Below, in pieces: positions 25,680-34,190 of a DNA stretch of 64,000 nt. A program made the position numbers and the translations under genes. This DNA is from Antrihabitans stalactiti. Lineage in GTDB: Bacteria; Actinomycetota; Actinomycetes; Mycobacteriales; Mycobacteriaceae. The DNA is taken from positions 62,001 through 126,000 of the forward strand of contig NZ_VCQU01000004.1 of NCBI RefSeq assembly GCF_012932915.1, written 5' to 3'. Within the stretch, counting starts at the first letter, position 1, and each line of letters opens with the position of its first letter. Under the pieces are notes generated by a model. That model worked only from the letters and a program-made list of their open reading frames with translations. It made no database searches and had not been told where the DNA came from.

Positions 25680-26978
25680 TTATTTCGTGAGGGCTGAGAG
25701 GCGGTCGGCGGCTCGGTCGGCGAGCCAGGTCGCATAGAGCGCGGGTCCGCTGACGAACCCGGGCCAGAAGCGCTTGCGGCCGTGCCAAATTGCCGCCAAG
25801 TCGTTGTGTAGTGGCGCGCCGTCGATCCGGTCCGCCAATAGATGGCCCACATACTGGGCTTGGGCGAACCCGTGGCCGTTGCAGGCCAGTGAGTAGAGCA
25901 CATTGTCGGAGGCCTCACCGGCGACGGGGAGCCACGTGGAGCTCATGCCGATCCAGCCGCCCCACGCCTGCGTCAACTCGACGTCGCGCAAGCCTGGGAA
26001 GCGGTCGTGGAATCCGCGAACGAGGTCGTCGGCGACGTGCTGGTCGGGGGTACGTTCCGGCAGCGGGTTGCGACCGGTCTGGACGCGACGGGTGCCGAAA
26101 ACGATTGTGCCCCGAGGGGTCACGCGATAGCTCTCGATGATCATGTGCAGGGTGACCATCGGGGCACGGCTGGTCCAGCCGATGTCGTCGAGCCGCTCTG
26201 GTGCGACAGGCTCGGTCTCGACCAGCGACGTCCACACCGGTGTTGCGAGGCGCTTCGGCGCTATGGCCAGGCCCGAGCTGTCGGCATTAGTAGTCAGTAA
26301 TGCCTTGCGAGCCTTGACCGTTCCGTTCGGGGTCGCGACGGTGACCCGGTCTCCGGTGTCTGTGACGTCGAGGGCGGGAGTGCGCTCGTAGACGCGTACG
26401 CCGGAGGCGATCGTGGTGGCGCGCAGCCCCAGAACGAACTCCCCCGGGTTGAGGGTGCCGCCGACGCCTTCGCGCACGCCGCCGAGGAAGCCTTCCGGAA
26501 GTCCAGCTTCCGGGCCTTCGACGAATTCGGCCGACGATCCGGCCTCGGCCATGACTTTTGCGTTCCGGCGCGCGTGCCGCAGCTGCCCTTTGGAAACGGC
26601 GGCCATCACGATTCCCTCGGGTTGGTAGCCGCAATCGATCCCGTATTGCTTGATCGCGTCCTCGGTGAAGTGCACCGCGTTCTCGGCGTATCGATAGAGT
26701 TCGCGTAGCCGTTCGCGCTTGAGAAGAAATCCCAGCAGTTCCGGGTCGGCGGCGATCGAGTTCGTGATGTATCCGGCGTTTCGGGAGGTCGCGCCCCAGC
26801 CAAGGGTTTTGGCCTCGAGCAGCACGACATCGACACCTTTGTCGGCGAGGCGGAGTGCGGCCGACATGCCGCCGCCACCGCCTCCGATCACGACGACGTC
26901 ACAGTCGATGTCACCGACCAGATGCGGTTCGACTGTGGCAGGTTGTGCGGCCCAGCCGGTGTCGTGGATCAGTTTCAT
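25680..26978 (-). CDS. DAO-family FAD oxidoreductase, PuuB-like
   Basis: 432 aa from ATG 26978 (an alternative GTG at 26987 overlaps the previous stop). FAD motif VVVIGGGGGGMSAALRLADKGVDVVLLEAKTLGWGATSRNAGYI strongly recalls gamma-glutamylputrescine oxidase (PuuB), which has similar length. PuuB oxidises a gamma-glutamylated amine to an aldehyde, with ammonia and peroxide. A PuuA-like ligase, an aldehyde dehydrogenase and a PuuD-like amidase occur in the same cluster, supporting that role; glycine or other secondary amine oxidase activity remains possible. Confidence 0.8.
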   Translation of the reverse strand: MKLIHDTGWAAQPATVEPHLVGDIDCDVVVIGGGGGGMSAALRLADKGVDVVLLEAKTLGWGATSRNAGYITNSIAADPELLGFLLKRERLRELYRYAENAVHFTEDAIKQYGIDCGYQPEGIVMAAVSKGQLRHARRNAKVMAEAGSSAEFVEGPEAGLPEGFLGGVREGVGGTLNPGEFVLGLRATTIASGVRVYERTPALDVTDTGDRVTVATPNGTVKARKALLTTNADSSGLAIAPKRLATPVWTSLVETEPVAPERLDDIGWTSRAPMVTLHMIIESYRVTPRGTIVFGTRRVQTGRNPLPERTPDQHVADDLVRGFHDRFPGLRDVELTQAWGGWIGMSSTWLPVAGEASDNVLYSLACNGHGFAQAQYVGHLLADRIDGAPLHNDLAAIWHGRKRFWPGFVSGPALYATWLADRAADRLSALTK

Positions 26979-26983
26979 GACAA

Positions 26984-27358
26984 TCACTTACTTTCTGCGG
27001 GGATGACTGCAGTGCCGCGAGCGCGGACCGCGACCAACGGGGACTCCAGTACTGCGGAGCGACCGGTGTCGTCGGAGCCGCGGCAAATCACCCGTAGTTC
27101 GAAATCGACTGTGCGGCTGCGATTTCCCTTTTTCACCAGCTGCGCCTCGGCCTCGACGACATCGCCCCCGCGGATCGGGGCGAGGAACTCGACGGACGAG
27201 TAGCCGGCGAAAAGCCCTTCGTGGCCGTCCATTTCGATCGCGAGGTTGGTGCCGACGTCGCCGAACAATTTCAGGGCGTAGGCGCCGTCGACCAGGTTGC
27301 CCGCGTAGTGTGCGTCGGAAAACGCGACGTAGCGGCGGTGAATTGCTTTGGTCGTCAT
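26984..27358 (-). CDS. hotdog-fold beta-aminoacyl-CoA ammonia-lyase (3-aminobutyryl-CoA ammonia-lyase-like)
   Basis: 124 aa. SDAHYAGNLVDGAYALKLFGD, then EGLFAGYSSVEFLAPIRGGDVVEA and the ending AVRARGTAVIPAE closely follow the 3-aminobutyryl-CoA and beta-alanyl-CoA ammonia-lyases of lysine and alanine fermenters, rather than ordinary thioesterases. These remove ammonia from a beta-aminoacyl-CoA to give an enoyl-CoA. Its start overlaps the monooxygenase stop. A CoA ligase and an enoyl-CoA hydratase in the cluster would provide the steps before and after. A thioesterase or MaoC-like hydratase is the alternative. Confidence 0.75.
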   Translation of the reverse strand: MTTKAIHRRYVAFSDAHYAGNLVDGAYALKLFGDVGTNLAIEMDGHEGLFAGYSSVEFLAPIRGGDVVEAEAQLVKKGNRSRTVDFELRVICRGSDDTGRSAVLESPLVAVRARGTAVIPAESK

Positions 27359-29019
27359 GAGATCTCCTGGTGGATCGGTCCGAGATTGCGCGACAGTGCT
27401 TCGCCGTCGATCGCGACGCCGGGGTAGCCACGCTTGGCGATCTCGGTGCACATGCGTCGGTACTTGCCGACACCGCCGACGTAGCCCATGAAGGTGTTGG
27501 GCTTGCCCTCGACGTTCGAGCCGCGGTACCAGGAGTCGGTGGTGGCGTAGAGGGTTGGCGCAACGGTCTCTTCGGTGATGTCGACCCAGTCGTTCTGCCC
27601 CTCCGCGGTGGCCTCGATCAGGGTCGCTCCGGAATCCCGCGCGTGCTCGATGAGGTCGGCGATCCAGTCGACGGCCTGCTCGATCGACATGACGACATTG
27701 CTTGCGAGCGCGGGGCTCTGCGGGCCGGCGACCATGAAGAAATTGGGGAAGTCCGCCGTCATCATGCCGAGGTAGGTGCGGACACCGTCGCGCCAGGCAT
27801 CCTGCAACTTCTGACCGGATGCGCCCGTGAGACCGAGTCCGTACAGCGGGCCGGTGAAGGCGTCGAATCCGATCGCGAGTACGACGGCGTCCACCTCGTA
27901 CGTGTCGCTCGATGTGACGATCGCGTTCGCGGTCATCGTCTCGATCGGCTCGTCGCGCAGCGACACCAGCGACACGTTGGGCCGGTTGAAGGTCTCGTAG
28001 TAGTCGGTGCCGAAGCAGCTGCGCTTTGCCCCCAACGGGTGGTACTTGGGCACCAGCAACTCAGCCGTTGCCGGATCCTCGACGATTTCGCGGATCTTGT
28101 CGTGGATGAACTCCGATGCCGTGCGATTCGCGTCGATATCCGTGATCAGGTCGGCGAATTCGGCACCGACACCGTTGAAGCCGCTGAGTTCGTAGGCCGC
28201 CTCGTAGCGCCGCAGGCGCTCCTCGTCCGAGACGTCGAAGGCCTTGTCCGTTACGGGGCGCTCGGGGATGCCGCCGAGGGAATGCCGGCATTCCTCGCGG
28301 ATCGCCGGGTAGTCGACCTTGATGGACTCGACTTGTTCGGGCGACAACTCGGAATTGCGCGCCGGCATTACGTAATTCGGGGTGCGCTGGAACACTGTGA
28401 CGTGTTCGGCGACCTGCGCGATGAGTGGGATTGCCTGCACGCCTGAGGATCCGGTGCCGATCACCGCGACGCGCTTGCCCGCGAGATCGTCGAGCGAGAT
28501 GTTCCACCGACTGGTCGATACCTGGAGACCGGTGAAGTTCGCCAGGCCCGGCACGTCGAAGTCCTTGGGAGTCGACAGGCCACCAGCACCCGATATCAAG
28601 TAACGGCTGCGACGGGTCTCGCCGCTGTCCAAATGCACGTCCCACAGTCGGTCGGCCTCGTTCCATGTCGCGCCGACCACGCGGGTGTCGAACGTGAAGT
28701 GCTTGCGCAGGTCGAAGCGGTCGGCGACGTGCTCGATGTAGCGCAGGATCTCGGCCTGCGGCGCGAACCGTTGGCTCCACGTCCACTCCTGCTGCAGCGT
28801 CTCGTCGAACGAGTACGAGTAGTAGATGCTCTCGACATCGCAACGCGCGCCCGGATAGGTGTTCCAGAACCACGTGCCGCCGACGCTCGGTCCGGCTTCG
28901 AAACCTGCGAAGGTCCACCCGGCGGTGGTGAGCCGGTGTGCGAGGTAGAGGCCGGTGAAGCCGGCGCCGACGCCGATGACATCGACGACCCCGGGAGCTG
29001 AGGTGGTGGTGGAGTTCAT
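27355..29019 (-). CDS. Baeyer-Villiger-type flavin monooxygenase lacking the fingerprint histidine
   Basis: 554 aa. FAD motif GVGAGFTGLYLAHRL and the class signature GTWFWNTYPGARCDVESIYYSYSF are canonical for cyclohexanone/phenylacetone-type monooxygenases; the NADPH Rossmann site is VIGTGSSGVQAI. The fingerprint FxGxxxHxxxW appears as FTGLQVSTSRW, with Ser168 (codon at 28516-28518) in place of the His. ATG 29019 has GGAAAG seven bases upstream; ATG 29043 is the alternative. Its role in an amine cluster could be oxygen insertion next to a ketone, or N-oxidation if it behaves as another flavin monooxygenase. Confidence 0.85.
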   Translation of the reverse strand: MNSTTTSAPGVVDVIGVGAGFTGLYLAHRLTTAGWTFAGFEAGPSVGGTWFWNTYPGARCDVESIYYSYSFDETLQQEWTWSQRFAPQAEILRYIEHVADRFDLRKHFTFDTRVVGATWNEADRLWDVHLDSGETRRSRYLISGAGGLSTPKDFDVPGLANFTGLQVSTSRWNISLDDLAGKRVAVIGTGSSGVQAIPLIAQVAEHVTVFQRTPNYVMPARNSELSPEQVESIKVDYPAIREECRHSLGGIPERPVTDKAFDVSDEERLRRYEAAYELSGFNGVGAEFADLITDIDANRTASEFIHDKIREIVEDPATAELLVPKYHPLGAKRSCFGTDYYETFNRPNVSLVSLRDEPIETMTANAIVTSSDTYEVDAVVLAIGFDAFTGPLYGLGLTGASGQKLQDAWRDGVRTYLGMMTADFPNFFMVAGPQSPALASNVVMSIEQAVDWIADLIEHARDSGATLIEATAEGQNDWVDITEETVAPTLYATTDSWYRGSNVEGKPNTFMGYVGGVGKYRRMCTEIAKRGYPGVAIDGEALSRNLGPIHQEIS

Positions 29020-29050
29020 CTTTTCGCTTTCCGTGTTAGTCATACGACTG

Positions 29051-29065
29051 GATCAAATGACTCAC
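29051..29065. promoter_or_regulatory. cluster II operator-like site S1
   Basis: GATCAAATGACTCAC, beside an AT-rich stretch, upstream of the monooxygenase gene. The same core occurs upstream of the FadD gene (S2) and of the MFS and TetR genes (S3). Confidence 0.5.
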
Positions 29066-29110
29066 TTTAATTAAAACAGTGGTCCCGGTCACAGTCAAGG
29101 GGGTGGGTGG

Positions 29111-30568
29111 CTACAGAGGAAGATCGGGTGAATCGACGCCGACCACGCGGTCACCGCAGAACACTCGCACGGACTCGCCGGGGGCGTGACCGCCGATTCC
29201 CGATGTGCCCCAGAAGCTTTGCGCCGAGCCGTCGGCCAAATCTGCGACCTTGGCCCCGTTGACGCGGACTTCGCCCGAGAGCACCCGGGAGCCGACCTCG
29301 ATGGCGCGGTCGAGGTCGCCGCCGAACACGTATGCGTCCAGACCCGATGGGTTGGCATTGGCCACGCGCAGAGCGTCTTCATCGGACTCCACCGCGTGCA
29401 GACTGATCAGCGGTCCGAACAGCTCGGCGGTCGCCAGTGACGCGTCGACTCCGGTTGCGATCGTGGGAGACAGGAAGAACCCGTCGAGGTCGGGGAGTCG
29501 TGCAGGCTGATGAATGGTCGCACCGTGTGCCCGCAGGCCTTCGATGCGACTTCGCAATGTGGCGAAGTGCGGGGCGTTGGAGATCGGTCCCAATTGGGTA
29601 CTCTCCTCGAGCGAATGCCCGACCCGTATGCGGGCGATGCGATCGAGCAGCGCGTCCAGGAGGGGTTCGACAAGACTCTTGTGCGCCAACACCTTTCCAG
29701 GGCCTTCACACCACTGACCGTTGAGCTTGGTCATGCCCTCGAGGATCCCGTCGGCGGTGACGTCGATGTCGGCGTCGTCCAGTACGAGGGCTGGGTTGTT
29801 GCCGCCGAGCTCGAGCTGGAGCACCTTGAAGTCTTCCGCTGCAGCGCGAGCGATCGCCCGCCCGGCGTTCGGACCACCGGTGAACGAGACGATCTTTACG
29901 CGGGGATCGGCGGTGATGGCCGCACCCACATCGCCCGCGCCGTGGACGAGCTGCAGCGCACCGTCCGGCAGCCCGGCCTTGACGAAACACTCGACGATGA
30001 TCTGGGCGCTACTTGGCGCGTGCTCCGACGGCTTGAGGATGACGGGGCAACCCGCTGCGAGCGCGCTGACCAGCTTCGCGGCCGGAATGAAGCTCGGCCC
30101 GTTCCACGGGGTCAGGATCGCCGCGGGTCCCCACGGGACCTTGTACAGCCGCACGTCACGCCCGCCCGCTTGCAGGGCAGTGCGACGCGGGATGGACCGA
30201 AGTTCCGCCGCCGATGAGCGGATGCGGTGCGGGAGGAACTGAGCGACCATTCGTGCCTTCGCGATCGGAACGCCGCTGGTGAGCGCATCGGTCCGGGCGA
30301 TATCTTCGATCCGATCTTCGACGATCTCGGCGGCACGCTCGATGACTGCCGCGCGTTCTTCGCTTGCGGCGTCATCCCAGCGTTCGAAGCCGTACGACCG
30401 CTCGGCATGCCGCAGGGCGCGCTCCACGTCGTCTGCGCTGGTGGTGACCGCACGGTGGACCGGTTCGCCTGTGTTGGGATCGAGGTTCCACGAGCGTGGG
30501 ATCGTTGCGCAATCGGACCACTGATCGGCGATGTAGTTGATCGGCTGGGGCAGTTGCGGATTCGACAT
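29111..30568 (-). CDS. aldehyde dehydrogenase (PuuC position)
   Basis: 485 aa. WGPAAILTPWNGPSF, FTGGPNAGRAIA, LELGGNNPALVL and catalytic Cys in LNGQWCEGPGKVL. In a Puu-type pathway it would oxidise the gamma-glutamyl-aminoaldehyde from the PuuB-like enzyme to the acid. The divergence of the Cys region (GQWC rather than GQ.C.A) suggests a subgroup distinct from the cluster I enzyme. It lies 25 bases past the alcohol dehydrogenase stop and is followed by 67 bases with site S1. Confidence 0.9.
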   Translation of the reverse strand: MSNPQLPQPINYIADQWSDCATIPRSWNLDPNTGEPVHRAVTTSADDVERALRHAERSYGFERWDDAASEERAAVIERAAEIVEDRIEDIARTDALTSGVPIAKARMVAQFLPHRIRSSAAELRSIPRRTALQAGGRDVRLYKVPWGPAAILTPWNGPSFIPAAKLVSALAAGCPVILKPSEHAPSSAQIIVECFVKAGLPDGALQLVHGAGDVGAAITADPRVKIVSFTGGPNAGRAIARAAAEDFKVLQLELGGNNPALVLDDADIDVTADGILEGMTKLNGQWCEGPGKVLAHKSLVEPLLDALLDRIARIRVGHSLEESTQLGPISNAPHFATLRSRIEGLRAHGATIHQPARLPDLDGFFLSPTIATGVDASLATAELFGPLISLHAVESDEDALRVANANPSGLDAYVFGGDLDRAIEVGSRVLSGEVRVNGAKVADLADGSAQSFWGTSGIGGHAPGESVRVFCGDRVVGVDSPDLPL

Positions 30569-30593
30569 CCGAGTCTCCTTTTCGTAGGTGTGC

Positions 30594-31688
30594 TTACTCG
30601 GTGAGGTCGGCGACGATGCGAGTGACCTCGCCGGATTTCATGGCCTCGAAGCCCTTGTTGATCTCGTGAAATCCGATGACGTCGCTGACCATCTCGTCGA
30701 GCAGCAGCCGGCCCTGCAGGTACAACCGCGCGAACTGGCTGATGTCCTCGTGCGCTTGGCCGGAGCCCATGTAGGAGCCGATGAGGCGCTTCTCACCGAA
30801 GAAGAAGTCCGACGCAGGAAGCGTGAGGTTGGTGCCGTCTGGTGCGATGCCGACCAGGCACGCGGTTCCCGTCGCTCGCAGGATCGACAGGGCGGTAGCC
30901 GCGGTCCGCGCAGAACCGACGGCTTCGAATGCGTAGTCCACGCCGTCACCGAGCGCCTTCTGGATCTCGGCCTGGACGTCGGCCGCGCCGTTCACGACAT
31001 GCGTGGCACCGTAGGTGCGCGCGGCCGCGAGCCGGGCGTCGTCAAGATCCACGGCAACGATTGCCGAGGCTCCGGCAAGCCGTGCGCCCTGAATGATGGC
31101 CGATCCGACACCGCCGCAACCGATTACAGCGACCGTAGCGCCGGCACGAACCTGTGCGCCCCGGAACACTGCCCCGACGCCGGTGACGATGCAGCATGAA
31201 AGCAGGCACCCGACATGCAGCCCCACCTCGTCGGGCACCCGTACCAAGGAGTTCTCCCGCATCAGTGTGTGGCGAGAGAACGCACCGATGTCGCCGAGTC
31301 GCTCGACAGCCTGACCGCCGGGCAACTTGAAGGCCGGGCGGGGTCGCTGCCGGATCTGCGAAACACGTTGGCACTGGGTCGAATGCCCGACCTGACAGTT
31401 GCGACACAACCCGCACGAGGGCGTGAGAGCACCCACTACCCGGTCCCCCGGGCGCAGCGAGGTCACCGCGGAGCCGACCGACTCGACGACGCCCGCCACC
31501 TCGTGCCCGACCACTACGGGCAGGACGGCCCCGACTGTGCCCGTCATGTAGTGCAGGTCGCTGTGGCACAGGCCCACGTTGGAAACCGCGACACGGACCT
31601 CGTTGGGCTCCGGGTCGTCCACCAGGATCTCGGTGAATTCCAACGGTTCGTTCAGCGTTGTCAAAAGTGCTGCTTCGGTGGTGATCAT
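30594..31688 (-). CDS. zinc-dependent alcohol dehydrogenase
   Basis: 364 aa. Catalytic zinc in GLCHSDLHY and GHEVAGVV, structural zinc CGLCRNCQVGHSTQC, NAD motif VIGCGGVGSAIIQGARLAG. It belongs to the class III / NDMA-dependent-like branch. The start ATG 31688 follows GGAGACAC; the frame upstream of it is shadow. Together with the adjacent aldehyde dehydrogenase it could oxidise a hydroxyacid or amino alcohol intermediate (for example after hydration of an enoyl-CoA and hydrolysis); which one cannot be told. Confidence 0.88.
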   Translation of the reverse strand: MITTEAALLTTLNEPLEFTEILVDDPEPNEVRVAVSNVGLCHSDLHYMTGTVGAVLPVVVGHEVAGVVESVGSAVTSLRPGDRVVGALTPSCGLCRNCQVGHSTQCQRVSQIRQRPRPAFKLPGGQAVERLGDIGAFSRHTLMRENSLVRVPDEVGLHVGCLLSCCIVTGVGAVFRGAQVRAGATVAVIGCGGVGSAIIQGARLAGASAIVAVDLDDARLAAARTYGATHVVNGAADVQAEIQKALGDGVDYAFEAVGSARTAATALSILRATGTACLVGIAPDGTNLTLPASDFFFGEKRLIGSYMGSGQAHEDISQFARLYLQGRLLLDEMVSDVIGFHEINKGFEAMKSGEVTRIVADLTE

Positions 31689-31701
31689 TGTGTCTCCAGT
31701 T

Positions 31702-32472
31702 TCAATTTCTCGTCGCAGGCGCAACGTTTTTGGCTGCCCAGAATCCCTCGATACCGTCGGTGAAGGCGCCGGTCTCCCAGGACTGCCGGGCGGCATCGTC
31801 TTCGCGGACGAAAGCTGCCTCGATGTCTTCCGGACGTGGCCGCAGCAGGCTGAGGTGAAGCGCGGTGGTTCGCGGATCGGAGTTCCACTGCCTGATCACC
31901 TCGGCCGAGCGATGCAGTAGTTCCTCCGCAGGCACGACCTCGTCGAGCAACCCGATCCGCAAAGCATCATCTGCATCGATTCGGTTGGAGCCCAGAATGA
32001 TTCGCATCGCGTGGTTGCGTACCAGGCGGCGCATGAGGACGCTCGACGCGTTGGATATGACGATCCCGCGGTGGTTCTCCGGCTGGTAGTACTCGGCAGC
32101 GGGACTGCCGATACGAGAGTCGCAGCACAATGTGATTTCCGAGGCCCCGCCGACCGCGATCCCGTTCACGGCAGCGATCACCGGGACCGTCGTTTCGAGA
32201 ATCGCGCGGGTGATGTCGTGGAAGGTCGCGAATGCCGTGCGGATCTCGTCGTACGTCGTCGGCACCGCATGTAGGTCTTCACCGGCGGAGAAGGCCCGGC
32301 CCGTGCCCGTGAGCACGATCCCGCGGACGCGATCGCCCTTCCCAAATCGGCGGATGGCCTGCGCGAGCCGAATCCGGGTCGCCACGTCCAGCACGTTCAG
32401 CTTGGCCGGGCGATTCATCGTGAGCACCGCGACGTCGTCGTCGATGTGCACATTCAAGTAGGTGTCGGTCAT
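31702..32472 (-). CDS. enoyl-CoA hydratase/isomerase family protein
   Basis: 256 aa crotonase. RAFSAGEDLHAVP and NGIAVGGASEITLCCDSRIG mark the oxyanion hole; the segment after it (EYYQPENHRGIVISNASS) is less typical, and one of the usual catalytic Glu positions is not obvious. Start overlaps the stop of the CoA ligase. It could hydrate the enoyl-CoA released by the ammonia-lyase-like protein. Confidence 0.88.
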   Translation of the reverse strand: MTDTYLNVHIDDDVAVLTMNRPAKLNVLDVATRIRLAQAIRRFGKGDRVRGIVLTGTGRAFSAGEDLHAVPTTYDEIRTAFATFHDITRAILETTVPVIAAVNGIAVGGASEITLCCDSRIGSPAAEYYQPENHRGIVISNASSVLMRRLVRNHAMRIILGSNRIDADDALRIGLLDEVVPAEELLHRSAEVIRQWNSDPRTTALHLSLLRPRPEDIEAAFVREDDAARQSWETGAFTDGIEGFWAAKNVAPATRN

Positions 32473-34082
32473 GTCCGGCTCCTCGACAGGTCGTAGGTGG
32501 TGCCGGGACGTTCGGCGGCTCGGGCCTTCAATACCGGCTTCGAAATGCGCTCGGATGGCGTGCGAGGGAAATCGGCCACGAACTCCACATAACGCGGTAT
32601 TTTGAAGCGCGCCAGTTGATTTCGCGCCTCGGTGATGATCCGTTCTGCCGTCGCGCGGCTCTCGTCGACACCGGGGGCCAACTGGACGAACGCCTTGACC
32701 TCCTCGCCGAACAGCTCGTCCGCGATGCCGACCACCGCTGCGGCGACGACGGCGCCGTCGCGTTCCAGAACCCGCTCGACCTCAGCGCTGGCGATGTTCT
32801 CGCCGCCGCGCCGGACCATGTCCTTGATGCGGCCGACCAGTCGGTAGCTGCCCGTCTCGCGGACTGCGACATCGCCGGTGTGCAGCCAGCCGTCGCGCAG
32901 GACCTGCGCGGTGGCGTCGGGACGGTTCCAGTAGCCGAGCATCATGGGTTCGCCAGAAGTGATCAGCTCACCGGACTCGCCTTCTGCGACATCCCTGCCC
33001 TGCGGATCGACCACTCTGACCTGCTTGGTCGGCACCGGTCGGCCCAACCGCCCGGTGCCGACGTCGGCCGTGCTCTCGGGCAGGCTGACCAGGTCCGCAC
33101 CGCTTTCGGTCATCCCGAAGATCTCCCGCCACGGCGCGCCCCACCGCTGTTCGAGCTGCGCATGTAGTGCGACCGGGATCGCCGAACACAGCACCAGGCG
33201 CAGGTCGTTGTCCTGGTCCTGCGTGCTCGGTGCCTGCTTGAACAGCAGGGTCGGCATCGAGCCGAGCACGTAGCAGAACGTGGCCCGGTGCCTTCTGACG
33301 TCGGCCATGAATCCGGAGGCGGAGAATCGGGGTAGCACCACCAGCGGCGCGCCGATAGTGAGACACAACGACGTGTTCCACTGGGGGTCCATGTACGAGA
33401 AGGGCTGCGAGGTGAGGACGACGTCGTTGGCGTCCAGGTCCGCCGCGCCCGCGCAGATCCACCCCAGCTGGGTCCAGTAATCGTGGGTCAGCATGCAGGC
33501 TTTCGGGAATCCGGTTGTCCCCGAGGTGTACTGAAGGTTGGCTAGCGTGCCTCCGGAGATCGCGACCGCCGGACGGTTCGCGGGATACTGCGCGAGCGTG
33601 TCCCGCGAACCGGTTTTGACGATCCTGACATCAGCCAGGTCGTCGTTCGCGGTCCGCACCTCGTCGACGAGCGGGGTGCGCGCCGTGTCGGTGACCAGCA
33701 ACCGAGCGCCGGAGTCCCGGAGCACGAATTCGAGGTCCGCGCGCTGGTATGACGAGTTCACCGGTACCGCGACGCCGCCGGCTTTCAGAGTGGCGAGCCA
33801 TGCGACCGGCCACGCCACCACGTTGGGCAGCATGATCGCGACCCGGTCGCCTGCGCGGACCCCGAACTCGTCGACCAGGCGGTGGGCCAGGCGCGAGGTC
33901 CAGTCGTCGACCTCGCCGAAGGTCCACGAACCCTCGGCAAACCGAAGGAACTCGGCATTGGAGTTCCTGCGAGCTTGGTCGGTCAGCAGGCCGACGACAG
34001 TGTCGATCAGCGGGTCTTGCGCCAACCGGCCCAGAGCTGGATCACGTTGCAGGCGAACTGATTCGACACCAGTCATGGTCAT
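32469..34082 (-). CDS. AMP-forming acyl-CoA synthetase
   Basis: 537 aa. LQYTSGTTGFPKACMLTHDYW (P-loop), FGMTESGADLVSLPEST, GWLHTGDVAVRETGSYRLVGRIKDMVRRGGENIASAEVE and the C-terminal RTPSERISKPVLKA. The sequence resembles crotonobetaine/carnitine-CoA ligase (CaiC) types, which accept small polar amino-acid-like acids, consistent with activation of a beta-amino acid. First gene of a unit that continues into EchA; site S2 lies about 65 bases upstream. Confidence 0.9.
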   Translation of the reverse strand: MTMTGVESVRLQRDPALGRLAQDPLIDTVVGLLTDQARRNSNAEFLRFAEGSWTFGEVDDWTSRLAHRLVDEFGVRAGDRVAIMLPNVVAWPVAWLATLKAGGVAVPVNSSYQRADLEFVLRDSGARLLVTDTARTPLVDEVRTANDDLADVRIVKTGSRDTLAQYPANRPAVAISGGTLANLQYTSGTTGFPKACMLTHDYWTQLGWICAGAADLDANDVVLTSQPFSYMDPQWNTSLCLTIGAPLVVLPRFSASGFMADVRRHRATFCYVLGSMPTLLFKQAPSTQDQDNDLRLVLCSAIPVALHAQLEQRWGAPWREIFGMTESGADLVSLPESTADVGTGRLGRPVPTKQVRVVDPQGRDVAEGESGELITSGEPMMLGYWNRPDATAQVLRDGWLHTGDVAVRETGSYRLVGRIKDMVRRGGENIASAEVERVLERDGAVVAAAVVGIADELFGEEVKAFVQLAPGVDESRATAERIITEARNQLARFKIPRYVEFVADFPRTPSERISKPVLKARAAERPGTTYDLSRSRT

Positions 34083-34147
34083 CTTCTCCAGGGTTGTTCG
34101 GTCGCGATTCGGACCGGGACTGTGGCTCTGGTCATACTTTAACCGAA

Positions 34148-34190
34148 GTGGGTCATTTGATCAAGACATATGACACACTTGATCGAATCA
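34148..34190. promoter_or_regulatory. cluster II operator-like site S2 (two copies)
   Basis: The minus strand of 34148-34165 reads CTTGATCAAATGACCCAC, nearly the same as S1. A second, weaker copy at 34171-34190 reads TGATTCGATCAAGTGTGTCA. They lie upstream of the FadD gene and overlap the last codons of the MFS gene. Confidence 0.5.

Noticed and set aside
27370-28446. 358-aa plus-strand ORF opposite the flavin monooxygenase
   Set aside because: Antisense shadow of a coding gene; no protein motif.
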